Origin: Zygnema cylindricum
Lineage: Eukaryota; Streptophyta; Zygnematophyceae; Zygnematales; Zygnemataceae
NCBI GenBank assembly: GCA_037447655.1
Contig: JBBHKE010000302.1
Span: 60,001-124,000 of the forward strand
DNA length: 64,000 bases
Direction: 5' to 3'
Shown here: positions 30,428-42,422 of the stretch, piece after piece
Numbering within the stretch: position 1 is the first letter of the stretch
Layout of the letters: each line of letters begins with the position of its first letter
Program-made: the position numbers and the translations under genes
Notes under the pieces: generated by a model
Databases searched by the model: none
Told to the model about the DNA's origin: nothing
The model's input: the letters and a program-made list of their open reading frames with translations, nothing else

Positions 30428-31490
30428 TGCAAATATGAGACCTCCATATGTCCTCAGAATGGGCAGCTCACACGAAGCCCCTAGGATAACCCTAACCCTT
30501 TCGTGTTTAAACAAGAATAACTGCCACCTTGGCAGACTAAAGCCCTGACCACCTTCACCCGTGTGAAGACAAGACTCCCTTGAGTCGATAGCAAAAAGAA
30601 TCTCTAAATTTTCTCACTAGAGCATTAAGTTATGGCTGTTCAAAGACAATGAATTTATACAGATGGATTTTTTGGGGGAGAGGGCTTCCCCAAAAAAACT
30701 AAGTCTTATGATCTTACTCACATTATCATAAAGTACATAACGTACATACAAAGTCAATAGCCGCAATACTTATGTACGGAATTATAGGACACCATTGTCA
30801 GTCTGCCATGTGGCACAGGTGTCGTCGTGGTCCTGTCTCTTTCTTCTAGAGCATCCTATATGATGGTGACACGTGTTAGTTTTCCTCCAATTAGGCAAAG
30901 AGCCGCCAAAAGAGCCTTTCCGGCATGCTCGCACTCACGCATGTCGTCCGTTAGTAATTCTGTGATCAATAATGGCCGTTCGATCTTGACGGCGCGCCAA
31001 ATCTTATTTCCGTTTGTTGAATTTCTAGGGCCGTTGTCCTTTTTCATGTTCTGTGATTTCCGTTGAAATCCTACGGATGTCGTCCTTTTTCACGTTCTAG
31101 GATTTCTGTTGAAATTCTACAAACGTCGTCTTTTTGCGGTTCTGTGTTTTTCGCCGTTAAATGAAATATGTACGCTTTAAAGTTTTATCAAATAACGTAT
31201 GTGTAACCTTTGAACTACGACTTAGTGGATAAGGCGTACGTGTACAATTGTATACTTTAGGACCTAGGATCGAATCTAGGTCTATCCATAACTTTTGATA
31301 AAAGGACTTTCTCTGGACAACATGGGCAGCCAAGGCTCTAGCTCGGCTCTAGCTCCCTCTCTAACCTTCAGTGACTGCGAGAAGTGTGGGAGTTGAAGAG
31401 AGGAGTTAGAGGCAGAGCTTCTTTTTTGCATTTTAAATTACATATTCAGACCTAGAAAATACTAAAAGGAACCATTAATTTCTATAGTCT
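30428..31490 (-). mobile_element. Solo LTR F
   Basis: Minus-oriented LTR ending TATTTGCA at 30,428, with the LTR-internal ATG 20 bases before the end (30,445-30,447). Hairpins SL2 (30,553-30,568) and SL1 (30,573-30,586) are intact. No primer site or polypurine tract flanks it, hence solo. It splits the LINE. The right edge is approximate because the terminal TG has mutated. Confidence 0.7.
31211..31290 (+). other. tRNA-like module antisense to LTR F
   Basis: Contains a tRNA-Arg-like D arm (TTAGTGGATAAGGCG), a short anticodon-like stem (GTGTA/TATAC) and a B box (AGGATCGAATCTAGG). Position in the LTR (about 200-280 nt from the U3 start) matches the modules of E2 and A. It is probably a relic and not a functional tRNA. 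Confidence 0.6.
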
Positions 31491-32141
31491 ATGAGGCGGT
31501 CATCAAAGGTTGAGAGAGAGGAGTCTAACATCGGGGTGGGAGAGGAAGTACGGGTAAGGTAAGAAGGGCGGTGGGGGGAACACCTAGTCAATAAAAAGAG
31601 GAAGGTCGTTCACGTGGGACAAATTTGTTTGAAGGGCAGCATAAAGAAATTGGGTCACAAAAGTATCTGAACTAAGTGGGCAACCCAACGCACGAATGCC
31701 ATCGAAGGGAGGAGGAGTTTGAAAACCGGTGGGGGGGGGAGTAAAGGAAAGTGAAATATCTTGAGGGGACCAAATAACACACTTCGAGGGTTGGATGTCA
31801 AGGTTGAGTTCGACCAAACGATCCTTGAAAAAATTATATGACGGCACGACTTGATCCTTAGGCCCAGTAATATGCGTATTATCCGTAACCGAAGGGAAAA
31901 GGCATGAAAGGAAAGCGGCGGAAGCATGAAACGCCTTGTAATGGAGAAGGTCAAACAAACTTCCCCCAAGGGGGTTGCCTTGGGGTGTGTTGGTTGCAAA
32001 GGAGAGAGGAATGAGATCACCGTCAGCCGAGAAGGAAAGGTTGACGGTCAAAGAATAAAAGGGCTTCACAAAGGGGAATAATTGGACAATCGGAGAAGGG
32101 GCAGCCATAAGCTCAAAAAAAAGAAATTTATTGAAGGCCAA
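31491..32141 (-). pseudogene. LINE reverse transcriptase fragment
   Basis: The frame 31,584-32,141 resembles plant LINE RT: TPQGNPLGGSLFDLLHYKAF, then CLFPSVTDNTHITGP and LDIQPSKCVIWSP. The catalytic F/YADD reads VTDN (about 31,878-31,886), so it is inactive. The N-terminal half of RT is missing. The C-terminal continuation lies beyond LTR F. Confidence 0.65.
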
Positions 32142-34334
32142 ATTTTTGTTTTAGAAAGGTATTTAACGTTTACTAAGAAGCCAAAGGAGGGGTGCTCTTC
32201 GCAGCGTTCTCATGCCATGTGTGATAATGGTACATTGGGATGCTCTTTGTAGCTCTTATGTTGAGGTTTTGGTTACGTAAAAGCTCGCTTGGGTAACCTA
32301 TTATGTTGTTGCTTTTGTGCATGTTCTTCCCTTCAATGTCTACCATTGGCGTGCCCTTTGTTTGTGCACACGTTTCTTTCGCACTGTTTTGTCGTTTAGT
32401 TTCCTTCCCCTCGTGTTCGGTTTTTCAATTTCGTCTTTGCCATTCCCTTTTTCGGTTCCCATACACTTAGGTGGTTTACCATCGTGCCTTTTCAATGAAG
32501 TCTTTGATTCTGACACAAGTGAACTGGTGAAATCACACAAAGCGATAGGGCATTGAAGAAAAGGAATTGGTCATATTGCCTTGATCACTTGTGGCACGTT
32601 GAGCTTATGTCTTGAAGACTGAGGCGGTGAGGGCCGTGTCGTTGAGGCTCTCGTTCTCTACCTAAGGGCCAACCTTCTCTTGATGATAATATTATTCAAG
32701 AAAATATAGGGCTTCGAACCTTATGAGAGTTATTGTTTCCCGAGAAAGTGATGAAATTGAAGATGACTTTGCAAAAGGTTGGAGAGATGGGAAAAAGGGG
32801 AAGAATAACCAAATTTTTGGTCATAAGATTTCTAAACTTACAATTCAAACGACTTCATATTCGTGGAATTTGAAGATTAAAAAAAAAATGACTATAAATT
32901 TGGAGACGGGGAGGCAAAAGGCAAAGGGCGGGCGAGACGAAAATGTTGAGGGGTGGGTTGAAGGCAAGAGGTGAGGGAGGTGGGGGAGGTAGAGGGTGAT
33001 GTCAAGGCAAAAGTTAGAGGGAAAGGGAATGACATAGATTGATGTCAATGGGGAGTGGGGCAGATTTGGAGGATAAGGAAAGGGAGCGGAGGAAAGAGAA
33101 GAGGAAAATGAAGAGAGTGAGAATTGAGACCTCTAGACAACGCAAGTTCCCTACATTTGCATTGCTCGTTGCTACTAGTGTCAAATTTTTTAGGGCAGTC
33201 AAAATATTTTTCTCACACCCTTTTCCAATTTTCAATTCTGACATCAGAAAGGTAAGTTGGACCACCACCTGAAATTTCGACGGTTTAATAAAAAGTCCGA
33301 GTGTTATCTGTTGCTTAGGAAATGTTCAATACTAGTAGCAGTAAGAATTATAAATGACTAAACGTGCAGGACATGGGTGCACAAGTCTTGCAATACTGAA
33401 GCGAGAGAGAAATTGGTGTCTCTTCTCAACATGATCGTCTCCATGTAGAGTTTTGAGCCTGCTGCTGGCTGCTGCCTTCACAAATGTGCTTGAAGACATT
33501 GGCCATTGCTACTTGGACATGACCGAACTTTAGTTTCATACACATCCCTACCACATTCAGCGCGACTAACATAAGCATCACAGACAACTATTCTAATCTA
33601 CAAGTACTCAATGGAGGTCAGTTGCAAATTCATTTCAGCATAGCACAACCTAACTAGCAACAGAAATCTGCCAAAAAACATCACACAAACATAACACACC
33701 CAGCAACATATTGCTGGTAAACCACTCCCACCGGAATCGTCCAGCAGTTGAAGCATCTAAAAATTCTCCAAACACCCAGCAAAACCTCAGAATGTGCTAC
33801 AAAATCAGTCACTTTAGCTCATAGAAACGTAACTTATTGTTTAAATGTCTTTCAAAGCCATTACCTTTATCTGCATATTGAGACTTAACGATACCCCTGG
33901 TTAAAAGTGGTCGCGAAATGGAATGTGTCACCACATACTAGATTCTGACGACTCCATTCTTGCCATTTGACTTCAGCATGCAACTTTTCGCACTAACAGC
34001 ACCAGACTACAGAAACATTTGAACAATTGGTGCAACCATAGAATGGTTAAACGCCGAGGACTGCACATGCATCTGGCCCAATAGCCTTCTCTAGACGGTT
34101 AAGGCTTCCTCCATTCCAGGACTAATTTGAGGGCCTTGGTTGAGCTGCATTCGACAGGAAGAATATGGGGAAACAAAACAGATCCCCGGTACTTCTCCGA
34201 GATCCTTTCACACACCAGTGACCTTATTTCCCTGACTCGGGTTGTCTTACGAAAACAATAATATGTAATTACAGTATGACCACTGCATCATCCTTAATTT
34301 TCTTTTTCGAATTGCACAGCTATACCTAAAATAC
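32142..34334. other. Intergenic DNA with a dispersed repeat
   Basis: No complete gene. About 32,395-32,510 recurs diverged at 46,430-46,545 in the same orientation. Its minus strand reads GKPPKCMGTEKGN, so it may be a LINE-derived piece. The rest (33,300-34,334) is the 3' flank of the isocitrate dehydrogenase gene. Confidence 0.45.
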
Positions 34335-36645
34335 TTAATCGAGTTTTTCAATGACAGCATCTACCATATCTTGAGTAGTGGCAGTTCCTCCAAGGTCCTT
34401 CGTGCGAACTAAGCCTTCCCCAACTACAGAGATAACAGCTTGCTCCAAGCGATCAGCAAAAGAGGGGAATTGTAAGTGGCGCAACATCATTGCAGCTGAG
34501 AAGAGCAACGCTGTCGGATTTGCACTGTGTCCTGACACAAGCTTCTCATTTCCAACATTTCCAGCTGAAGCGCCCTGTTCAAAGATAGCATGCTCTGTTC
34601 CTACATTGCCTGTTACAAAGAAGAGACGAGGAAAGTTATAAAATAATACAAACGTTTACTTCTTCACGCATAAAGCAGATAGCAAATTTTAATCTTGCTC
34701 CTAAATGGAATTTGACCAATAAGACAATGACAAGATAACTGCATTAGCAGCTCCGCGGTATGGGAAATGAACCACTTTTAAAAATGATCCTATTACTGTT
34801 CACATAGCAATACGACCATCTACAGCTGACACACATTCTTGCTGGGAAAAAAAACTTTTTCTTCATTCATACTCGCCTAGCCACTCCCAACGTGTTACAA
34901 ATAACCAGGAAAAAAACTGGTTGCAAGAAAAGTGAACATCTGGAACACCAGAACTCACCACCGGGCATGACACCAGTTCCACCAGCGATTCCGGCTGCAG
35001 TGTTGGCCACAAGAGTTCCATATAAGTTTGGCGTGACCTGAGCACAGCCCCAAACCAGTAACATATTTGAGTCAAAACCAGTATATTGAACAGACATTTA
35101 AGCCAGCACTTCGAGTGCATAGAAAGCAGGTGAGTTACTAACAACCGGAGCTATAAACAATAATATCTGACTAAAAAAGAGTCGACATAAGAGCTCCTCG
35201 CATAGAAAGGAAGGTCCAATGACAGAAGTAGCATTGTTAAAAGCAGTCCCCAAATCTTTCGACTTCTGGAAGAGGACACCAAAATCTCAGCCTTAAACTG
35301 GACTGCTATCAGTTTTTCAGGAATAAATCATACTTCTGACGTAAAGCAAAAAATGAAAAAAAAAAAAAAACACCCACATATGAATGTTCGCGTGCTTAAT
35401 GAGCTAGAAAGCTCACCATAACGTCAAATTGTTGAGGCTTGGACACAAGCTGCATACAGCAGTTGTCTACAATAACCTCATTGTACTTAATTGTTGGATA
35501 CGATTTTGCGACCTCCCGACATGACTCCAGAAAGAGTCCATCTGCAAGCTTCATGATGTTGGCCTTATGAACAGCAGTAACCGTTTTTCTGTTGTTCAAG
35601 TATGCATACTCAAAAGCATATTTGGCAATTCGTTCAGAGCAAAACTTTGTAATCACCTAGCCACCACATGCCACACAGGCACGCCACAGCCACAGTCAGT
35701 ACCTGCGAGAGGGAACAAAGCAAGTAAATTTAAGGCCTTTAATCCGGTAATGTGCTGATGACCAGGAACAAACGCTCCACAATACAACCTATGATTGACG
35801 CTCACAGTCTGCCAGTCTGACAGGCTGCTATGGCCCTTATAAAGATCTTAGCGGGAACAAACACTTCAAAGAAAACTGAAAGCGCCACCAGAAACCAATC
35901 CAACCAGTCCTATGCACGGAACCATGGCAGCAAGCTATCCAACAGGAACTACAGCATTCTTGTTCTGTGCAAAAGACCACTGACTGACAGAAAATAGTAC
36001 GCAATCGCCAGCTAATAAAGACACGAACGCAAACAAATCATGAAAAGAAACTCCCAGCATTCATTGACTTACTTCTGAATGTAGCACCTTGAGCTACAGG
36101 ACTTGTTTTAACAGCTTTAAATTATAACAACAAACCTCAAACATTCAAAATACCTTGAGACTTTCCACAACTCCAGGAACCACCTCATGCTCAAGTCCCG
36201 AATACTCTCCTTCAGTATTCTCCCTGATCACAACGATATTGACATCTTCATGACGAGTTTTCAGTCCTGGAATATTCATACAATGCACCAGATGTACATA
36301 CAAATCAAGCTCCTTTCTCAGCTGAACATTAAGTGAGCTTACTCCGCCTCCGACAGGGGTAGCCAGCCCCCCCTTTATACAAACTTTGTTCTTCCTGATG
36401 GAATCTAAGACTTCAGTCGGAACTCTATCCATTTTCCCGCTGATTTCCAGAGTCTCAAAGTACACAGGTGCATGCAGCGCCTTCATGGCCTGCACCACTG
36501 CATCAGTAACCAGTGGTCCGATTCCGTCACCCGGCAGCAGGGTTACTGCACGTGGCGCACCATCGCCCGGGCGAGGCATGTAAGTCACGGAGCGGCTAAG
36601 CGCTGGCCGAAGCGTCGAAGAAAGTCGACGGAGAGAGGACGCCAT
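34335..36645 (-). CDS. IDH1: NAD-dependent isocitrate dehydrogenase, regulatory subunit, mitochondrial
   Basis: Non-catalytic subunit of the TCA-cycle enzyme that oxidises isocitrate to 2-oxoglutarate in the mitochondrial matrix. Four coding exons: 36,154-36,645, 35,417-35,656, 34,959-35,037 and 34,335-34,609, all with GT-AG introns and consistent phase, giving 361 aa against about 367 in Arabidopsis. The N-terminus ([20 protein letters not shown]) is Arg/Ser rich like a mitochondrial presequence. Conserved blocks are [83 protein letters not shown] and [15 protein letters not shown]. The LVHC variant in place of NVRPC marks the regulatory type. ATG 36,645 is chosen over the GTG six bases upstream. 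A 5' UTR intron cannot be excluded. Divergently placed to the transporter gene 801 bases away. Confidence 0.93.
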
Positions 36646-37446
36646 AGCCACAAGCGAAGGGAGCAGACGCTTCCTTACGTGCCTGCCGTTAAGCAGCCTC
36701 GAAGCAAGGAGGAACTAGGGACCTTCGGAGCTGTCGAGGCCCCACTGTAATAATCTGAGGAGCTTGGAGAGGAAACTCGGTTCACGAGAGTGTAATGAAA
36801 ACCAAGTTTCAGCGGAGATGTCAAGAGAGTCGGGTACTGAACTTTCAGTATCGATCGGCGCCGTGATCGGCTCCGTCTTGGTTCCGTATTCTTGCGTTTG
36901 CTGTTGCAAATTGCCAAATACGCAACGTGTGCGCTTAGGACGTGCGGACGTACGGAAGCAACAATAAAAATTGTCCCATGTTGCTGAGCCATGGCGATTG
37001 GGTGTCCAACTGTCACAAGCAGTGTTGTTCCTCTTTAAATTCACTGTTGACAGAGATCGTATGTTGTGCATCTTATGCCCGAGGGATGATGAACTTCATC
37101 TTCCTTCTAATAATATAGTTGTTGTTCAAATGGTTTTGGATTCGTGCTAAATATGACGGGAAGTTAAAATGATTGACTCCGATGAGCTGCATGCGTCTAA
37201 GCAGTGATATATTCCGGAAATTTCCTTCACATACACTTGAAAATATTGTCGTTCCACTTTTTTTTTTCCCTTTAATTCACTAAATCTGAAGTGTGCTCCA
37301 TATTACATAGTGGTGTACAACCTTTGAAGACTTGCAGTGCCAACAAGCTCCGGTGCTGGGCATGTCAGCTTGCTCGAGAGTTTGGTTTTGGCGTTCGTCG
37401 CACGCTAATCAGGAGAATTATAATACGAGTTCTAGCAACACTTGAA
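36646..37446. promoter_or_regulatory. Shared upstream region of IDH and NIPA-like genes
   Basis: The 801 bases between two divergent start codons contain the 5' UTRs and promoters of both genes. No coding exon is evident. A bidirectional promoter is possible but not shown by any motif I can name. Confidence 0.5.
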
Positions 37447-40400
37447 ATGTGGCAAGCAGTTTTGTTGACAGTGCTTGCCGCTGCAGGAAACAATATTGGA
37501 AAGGTTTTGCAGAAGAAAGGAACAAGAGGCTTGCCACGATTGGCTTTGGAACGTAAAGTATGTTGCTGTATTAGACTATAACAATCCTTTTAATTCAGTT
37601 GACGTTCTTACACATATGCTTGTTATTTCCATGTGCCATTGTAAACATTCGAGGAAGACAAGGACAACTTTTCGAGCATTCTAGCTGAATTTGGATCTTC
37701 GGGTTTTTGTGCATGATTTCTTAGTCAAACCTGCTGGTTGTGCAGGTTATACTCGCCTACCTTTCAAATAGTACTTGGGTTACTGGACTTGTAATTGACG
37801 TGAGTGGAGCACTGCTCATGTTGCAAGCAGTGGCGCAAGCTCCTGTATGTTTGTAAATACATGTGACCCATGACCTCCTCGGCAAATTTAATGCAGAAGT
37901 AGAAACAATACCAACAGACTGAAGTTGTGTAAAGAAGTCTAGTTGCAGAATTAAATCAGCAAGATTAACTCTGTATATGAGATTTTTGGAGAGCAACGGC
38001 TTTTGTTGCAAGACGATTGGTTTGCAAGTGAACTATATTTTATTGTGCCATAGGCATTAATCCTTTTCATTGCATTTTTTGGTTACTGGGAAGCAGGTAT
38101 CTGTTGTGCAACCAGTTTCAGGCTGTGGACTAGCTATTCTGGCAGTCTTCTCTCATTTTTACCTTCATGAAGCTATGTATGCACGAGACTGGATTGGTGT
38201 TATTCTGGCTGCTGCAGGAACAACTGGTAAGAATGTATTATGCAGCTCATTTAACGTTTTTCTTGAGTCAGCGACTATCATCATTTGTTGTCCTTTTTTG
38301 ATCCAGCTTTATCATTTATGTGTGGGATGGTTTGCACACAAATCTCATCCTCTTGGTGTTTGCAGATTGAGAAGGTTCTTGTTTCATTGATTCAAGTTTT
38401 GTAACTGTTGCTGTTGGTCCACATTGCAGGTGTTGGTATGACGGGTGAAGATGACAAAGAACCATCACCGAGTGTTTCATTATGGCGAATATTCTTGTTT
38501 GTCTTCTGGTTGGCCGTGATTCTGGTCAGTGTTCTCAACTCCATATGTGGAGTCAAAGTATTGATGCTTATGGCTTTTCTTTCATCAGCAGTGTGTCACT
38601 TTGAAACCCAAAGATATAACAGTATATTAGCTAAGGTGATATGCGATCAGAGGTTTCCAGTACTGATTGCAGTTGCGAGTGGACAGGGCATGCTGGAATG
38701 TTGGTCTCGTGATTCGAAATTGCGAAGGAAGGTTCATGAGCATTCTTCTCCTATTACCCCACCTATGGTATGTAATCCATCCGTCAAGGTCAAAAGTCTT
38801 GTGCTGCGTTTTTCAGAGGATTTCTGAACTTAACAATTGGGTAGTTGAACTTCAACTCATTATTTTGCAAGTTGTTCAATATGTATTCATGAATCATGAA
38901 GCATGCAGTATGAAAGTCCAGTAAACGCGTGTGATCTACTCTACTAAAAAGGGGTGAAATGAATGCATGTTCCAACGTACGGCCATTGTAAATTGGATAA
39001 CGAAATTGTTCACCTGTTATCCAATGTTTAGCTTTTGTCATGTAGTGGCATTTATCGCTTCTTGTTTGATTTCGAGTGTTTGTGATCTTTTATTGGTTTC
39101 GCCCCTTCAAAGTTTATTGACAAACTTGTTTTCATTATCAATGCAAGTTCTTTTATAGATGTTATTATTGATAGATAAAGATTTTGACTTTGAGACCATT
39201 AATTAAGAAACTCAGGTTTTATATGAGAATGTCACGATACTATGCAAGAGCGTCTAACAGCATATTTGTCTATAACCATACTCTATATAAGTCTTGTATC
39301 ATCTATTTTTTTTTTGTAAACAACTCATTAATTCCTGCTCATTTGTCAAATTTTGCACTTATCGTTTTAGGCTACATCTTGGGTATATTTGTCTCATGTA
39401 AACAAAAACGGTGTTTTCATTTTCAGCGGGGAAATATGCCAATGTACTTTTGCATAACAACTACTGGCTATCTTGTTCAAAAAGGGGTTATCACTCGTTT
39501 TTAACTACATCTAGTTCCAAAACGCTAGTTTTATTGAACAACGGATGCCTTATGTTCAGCACAAGTGTTCCCAACATTTTGTCTAGTGTTCAAATATATA
39601 TTGTTCCTGGTAGTGTGTACCAAAGAGTCAGGACTGAACGCTATGGCTTTCTGTGCCCAAAAGTCAAGACTTATTGTTATGTCTTTAACCATCTGGTTAC
39701 GTGGCATGAATTGCACATTAATTGAACTTCTGATTATTTACCAACCATCTGATGTTTTCGAGGCCATTGTGGATCTGTAAATAGAAGCTGTGGAATCTTT
39801 TTGTCTCTGGAAATTTGTTGGGTGATGGCCAAATTTCCCCCCTTCGGTTGCATTTTTCTTGCTGCATAAGAAAATCAGTATTCTTGACAGTCAAGCAATC
39901 ACATATGTTCTTTTCTTATGAACTGATGTCTTTGTAAAACTAAGCACGTATTTCTTTGAAATGCACAAAGCTTGTTGGTTCTAACTTATGACAGCTAAAA
40001 AAAAAAACAGCCTGTATTTCACATGGTTATGGATTTGTACGAGACAGAACTATCCTTGAACAAAAACTAATTGCTGTTGGTGAACTAGGCAAGGAGATCA
40101 TCAGTTTTCTGTCAAGCTTGTTAAGCTTGTTTCCTAAATTGCTGCACAGAAGATGAGTCATGACTTGTTGTCTTCTACACTAATTGTCAGGAAGAACTTG
40201 TGTGGTACTGCTTCTGTTCATGGACATGGTCTGTAAAGTTTTGTTTTTTAATTCATGCGTTCGCACGAATATTGTAGGAGCAGAGTTTCGTTTTTTCTTC
40301 TTTTTGTGCCTGTGACTGAGAACAAACAGTTTTGTTTTGAAGATGGTTGTTTAACAGCAGAAAAAAGAAATTGGCTTTTGGCCAGTCTACTGGTTAAATC

Positions 40401-42422
40401 TTCATTGAACATTAAAGGGACTGTGTTTTTAGTTTTCTAATGAACCTCAACCATTCACTCAAAACAGGAGGGGAATGAAAGACGTAGTGCCTGTTGGTAA
40501 TTCTTTAATGCGTCTTCAACATTTTTGTTTTTGAGTTTTTGAAGGCCGGACAGGCGGATGTAATGGAGGAAATCGCGACCGGCACACAAGCTGGTGCCTG
40601 CTTTGGGTGCGCAGCTGGTGGACTACCTGTGCTAACCTGGCTACATAGACTTTAATATGGTTATTTATTGCTTGGCTTATAAGCTGTCTTTCGTATTATA
40701 TGGGACTGCGAAAGAAATGTGTCGAGGGAAAAGGGGCATGTTTTGGTGATTTGGCAAAAATCCAAGTTTTGAATAATGGTGGAGGGTTTTCTGCAGAATG
40801 TCTGCAGCAGCATGCAAGACCGGGTTCATTCTTGCTAGCAGATTGGACACAGGATACTCGAAGCTCTTTGCACCTCTTGGAATCGCCGCTGCTGTATCGC
40901 TGAGCAGTAGCGGATTTTTTTGCCAGGTGATACTTTCTTGTTCACGACTAATTTCACTCTTCCAAAATGTGCACTTATGACATGCAATGTAGTGTTGTCT
41001 CTCTGTGCCTGGAGGGGAAAGTAAATGCAGTGTCATAAAGAACACTTATACAACCGGCAAGTCAAATGAAGGGGCATTAATGCAATACCATACAGGATGA
41101 AAAAGTGTGGAGTAAAGAGAAAGTTAATTGAAATCTGTGTGTCCTGCATGAAATGCAATGTACCTATCAACTTACAGTTATGGGTTCTATTACATTACCG
41201 AATGTTTGTGGATATTCTGTCTGCATCAGGGGACACTAAGCTTGCCAGGAAGAGAATGACTAACTGACCTCTAAGAGGGGCCAGATGATGTTGCAGGCTT
41301 GCATTGCAACATTGACGTCATTTTTACCAATTCTGAAACGCTTTTCTTATATTGATGGAAATGCTGTTCCTTATTTGTCTACAATAAATGATGTGCAGTT
41401 TTTTGTTGAGGTTGTTGAGAACTGCTTGAATTATGTTTTTTGAAAAAGCGACCTTTCATGCGTTATCATGATTTCTTCAAGATACAGGTTCGTGGATTGA
41501 TTTTTTAGTAGTTCTTATTCCAGAGCCATAAAGTATGTGCCAAGTATGTGAACACATCAAACGTTTAACTAGAGGGGCAGATCAAATATAGCCATTTTGT
41601 AGCTCCATATCACTTACAGAGAAAATTTCACCTTGTGTGCTTGATATAGCCGTATAAACGGTTGTAAAAGGCTGTGTAGTGTCATGTGTCAAGGGTTGGT
41701 CAAAGATATATTGCGGAGTATGTGTATTCCTTGGTAAACTAGAGTAAAATGACATATCGTTTAAAATATACGGGGCAAACTTGGTTGGAAGCTTGCAGAA
41801 TCGTGGCTTCAAGGAAGGCAGAGCTGTGGTGGTCTCCACATGTGCGGCTGTGGCTTCTATCATGACTGGAGTCCTGGTGGGAATGGTGGCCCTGGGAGAG
41901 ACCCTCCCTCGCTCCCTGTTTGCAAGATGGTTGCGCCTGTCAAGCTGGTGAGTGGTCTGAAAGGAAGGCAAGTTTTTTTGCAGATATACCGGTAAGTTGT
42001 TTTTGTGTTGTTTTTTTCAACAATGCTTGTCTTGTCTTGGTGTTGCCAGCATGCTTTTTGTAAGACTTTAGGCTTGTTGCATTAGAGAGCTCAAAAAACT
42101 GCCTCACCTATCAAAGGTTTAAGAACATCTCTCATGTTTCACCTCCTAGAGTTTTCTGCATCCATGCTTTCAGGCTCAGTGCCCCTCTGAATCTTGGAAT
42201 GAGCATTGTTGCTTTCCATGCAGGGGGTTGATTGTGGCCGGCATTGTCATCCTGGTGAATGCGGGTAAGACTGCCACCATTTTCCCGAAGAAGTCTCTGA
42301 CATACCTGAGACGCATTCTACGTCTCAAACCAGGCTCGCCCCGGCCTCTGCCTCGGCACCCTCCAGTTTCTGGGGTAGCCTCGGAAACCCAGTTGCCACT
42401 GGGCTTTAAATATAGCCCCTGA
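37447..42422 (+). CDS. NIPA-family magnesium transporter (DUF803), NIPA9-like
   Basis: Multi-spanning membrane protein of the NIPA family, predicted to carry Mg2+. Exons seen: 37,447-37,557, 37,746-37,844, 38,097-38,226, 38,430-38,524, 40,545-40,606, 40,797-40,926, 41,799-41,947 and 42,224-42,422, with phases that agree at each join I could test. Motifs: [70 protein letters not shown] and a last hydrophobic helix [13 protein letters not shown]. The order and sequence match Arabidopsis NIPA9. The cytosolic linker after FWLAVIL is shorter than expected, so a small exon in the 2-kb intron 4 or a longer exon 4 may have been missed. Confidence 0.85.

Noticed and set aside
36646-36651. GTG start two codons upstream for the isocitrate dehydrogenase
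   Set aside because: A nuclear plant gene should start at ATG. ATG 36,645 gives a normal presequence.
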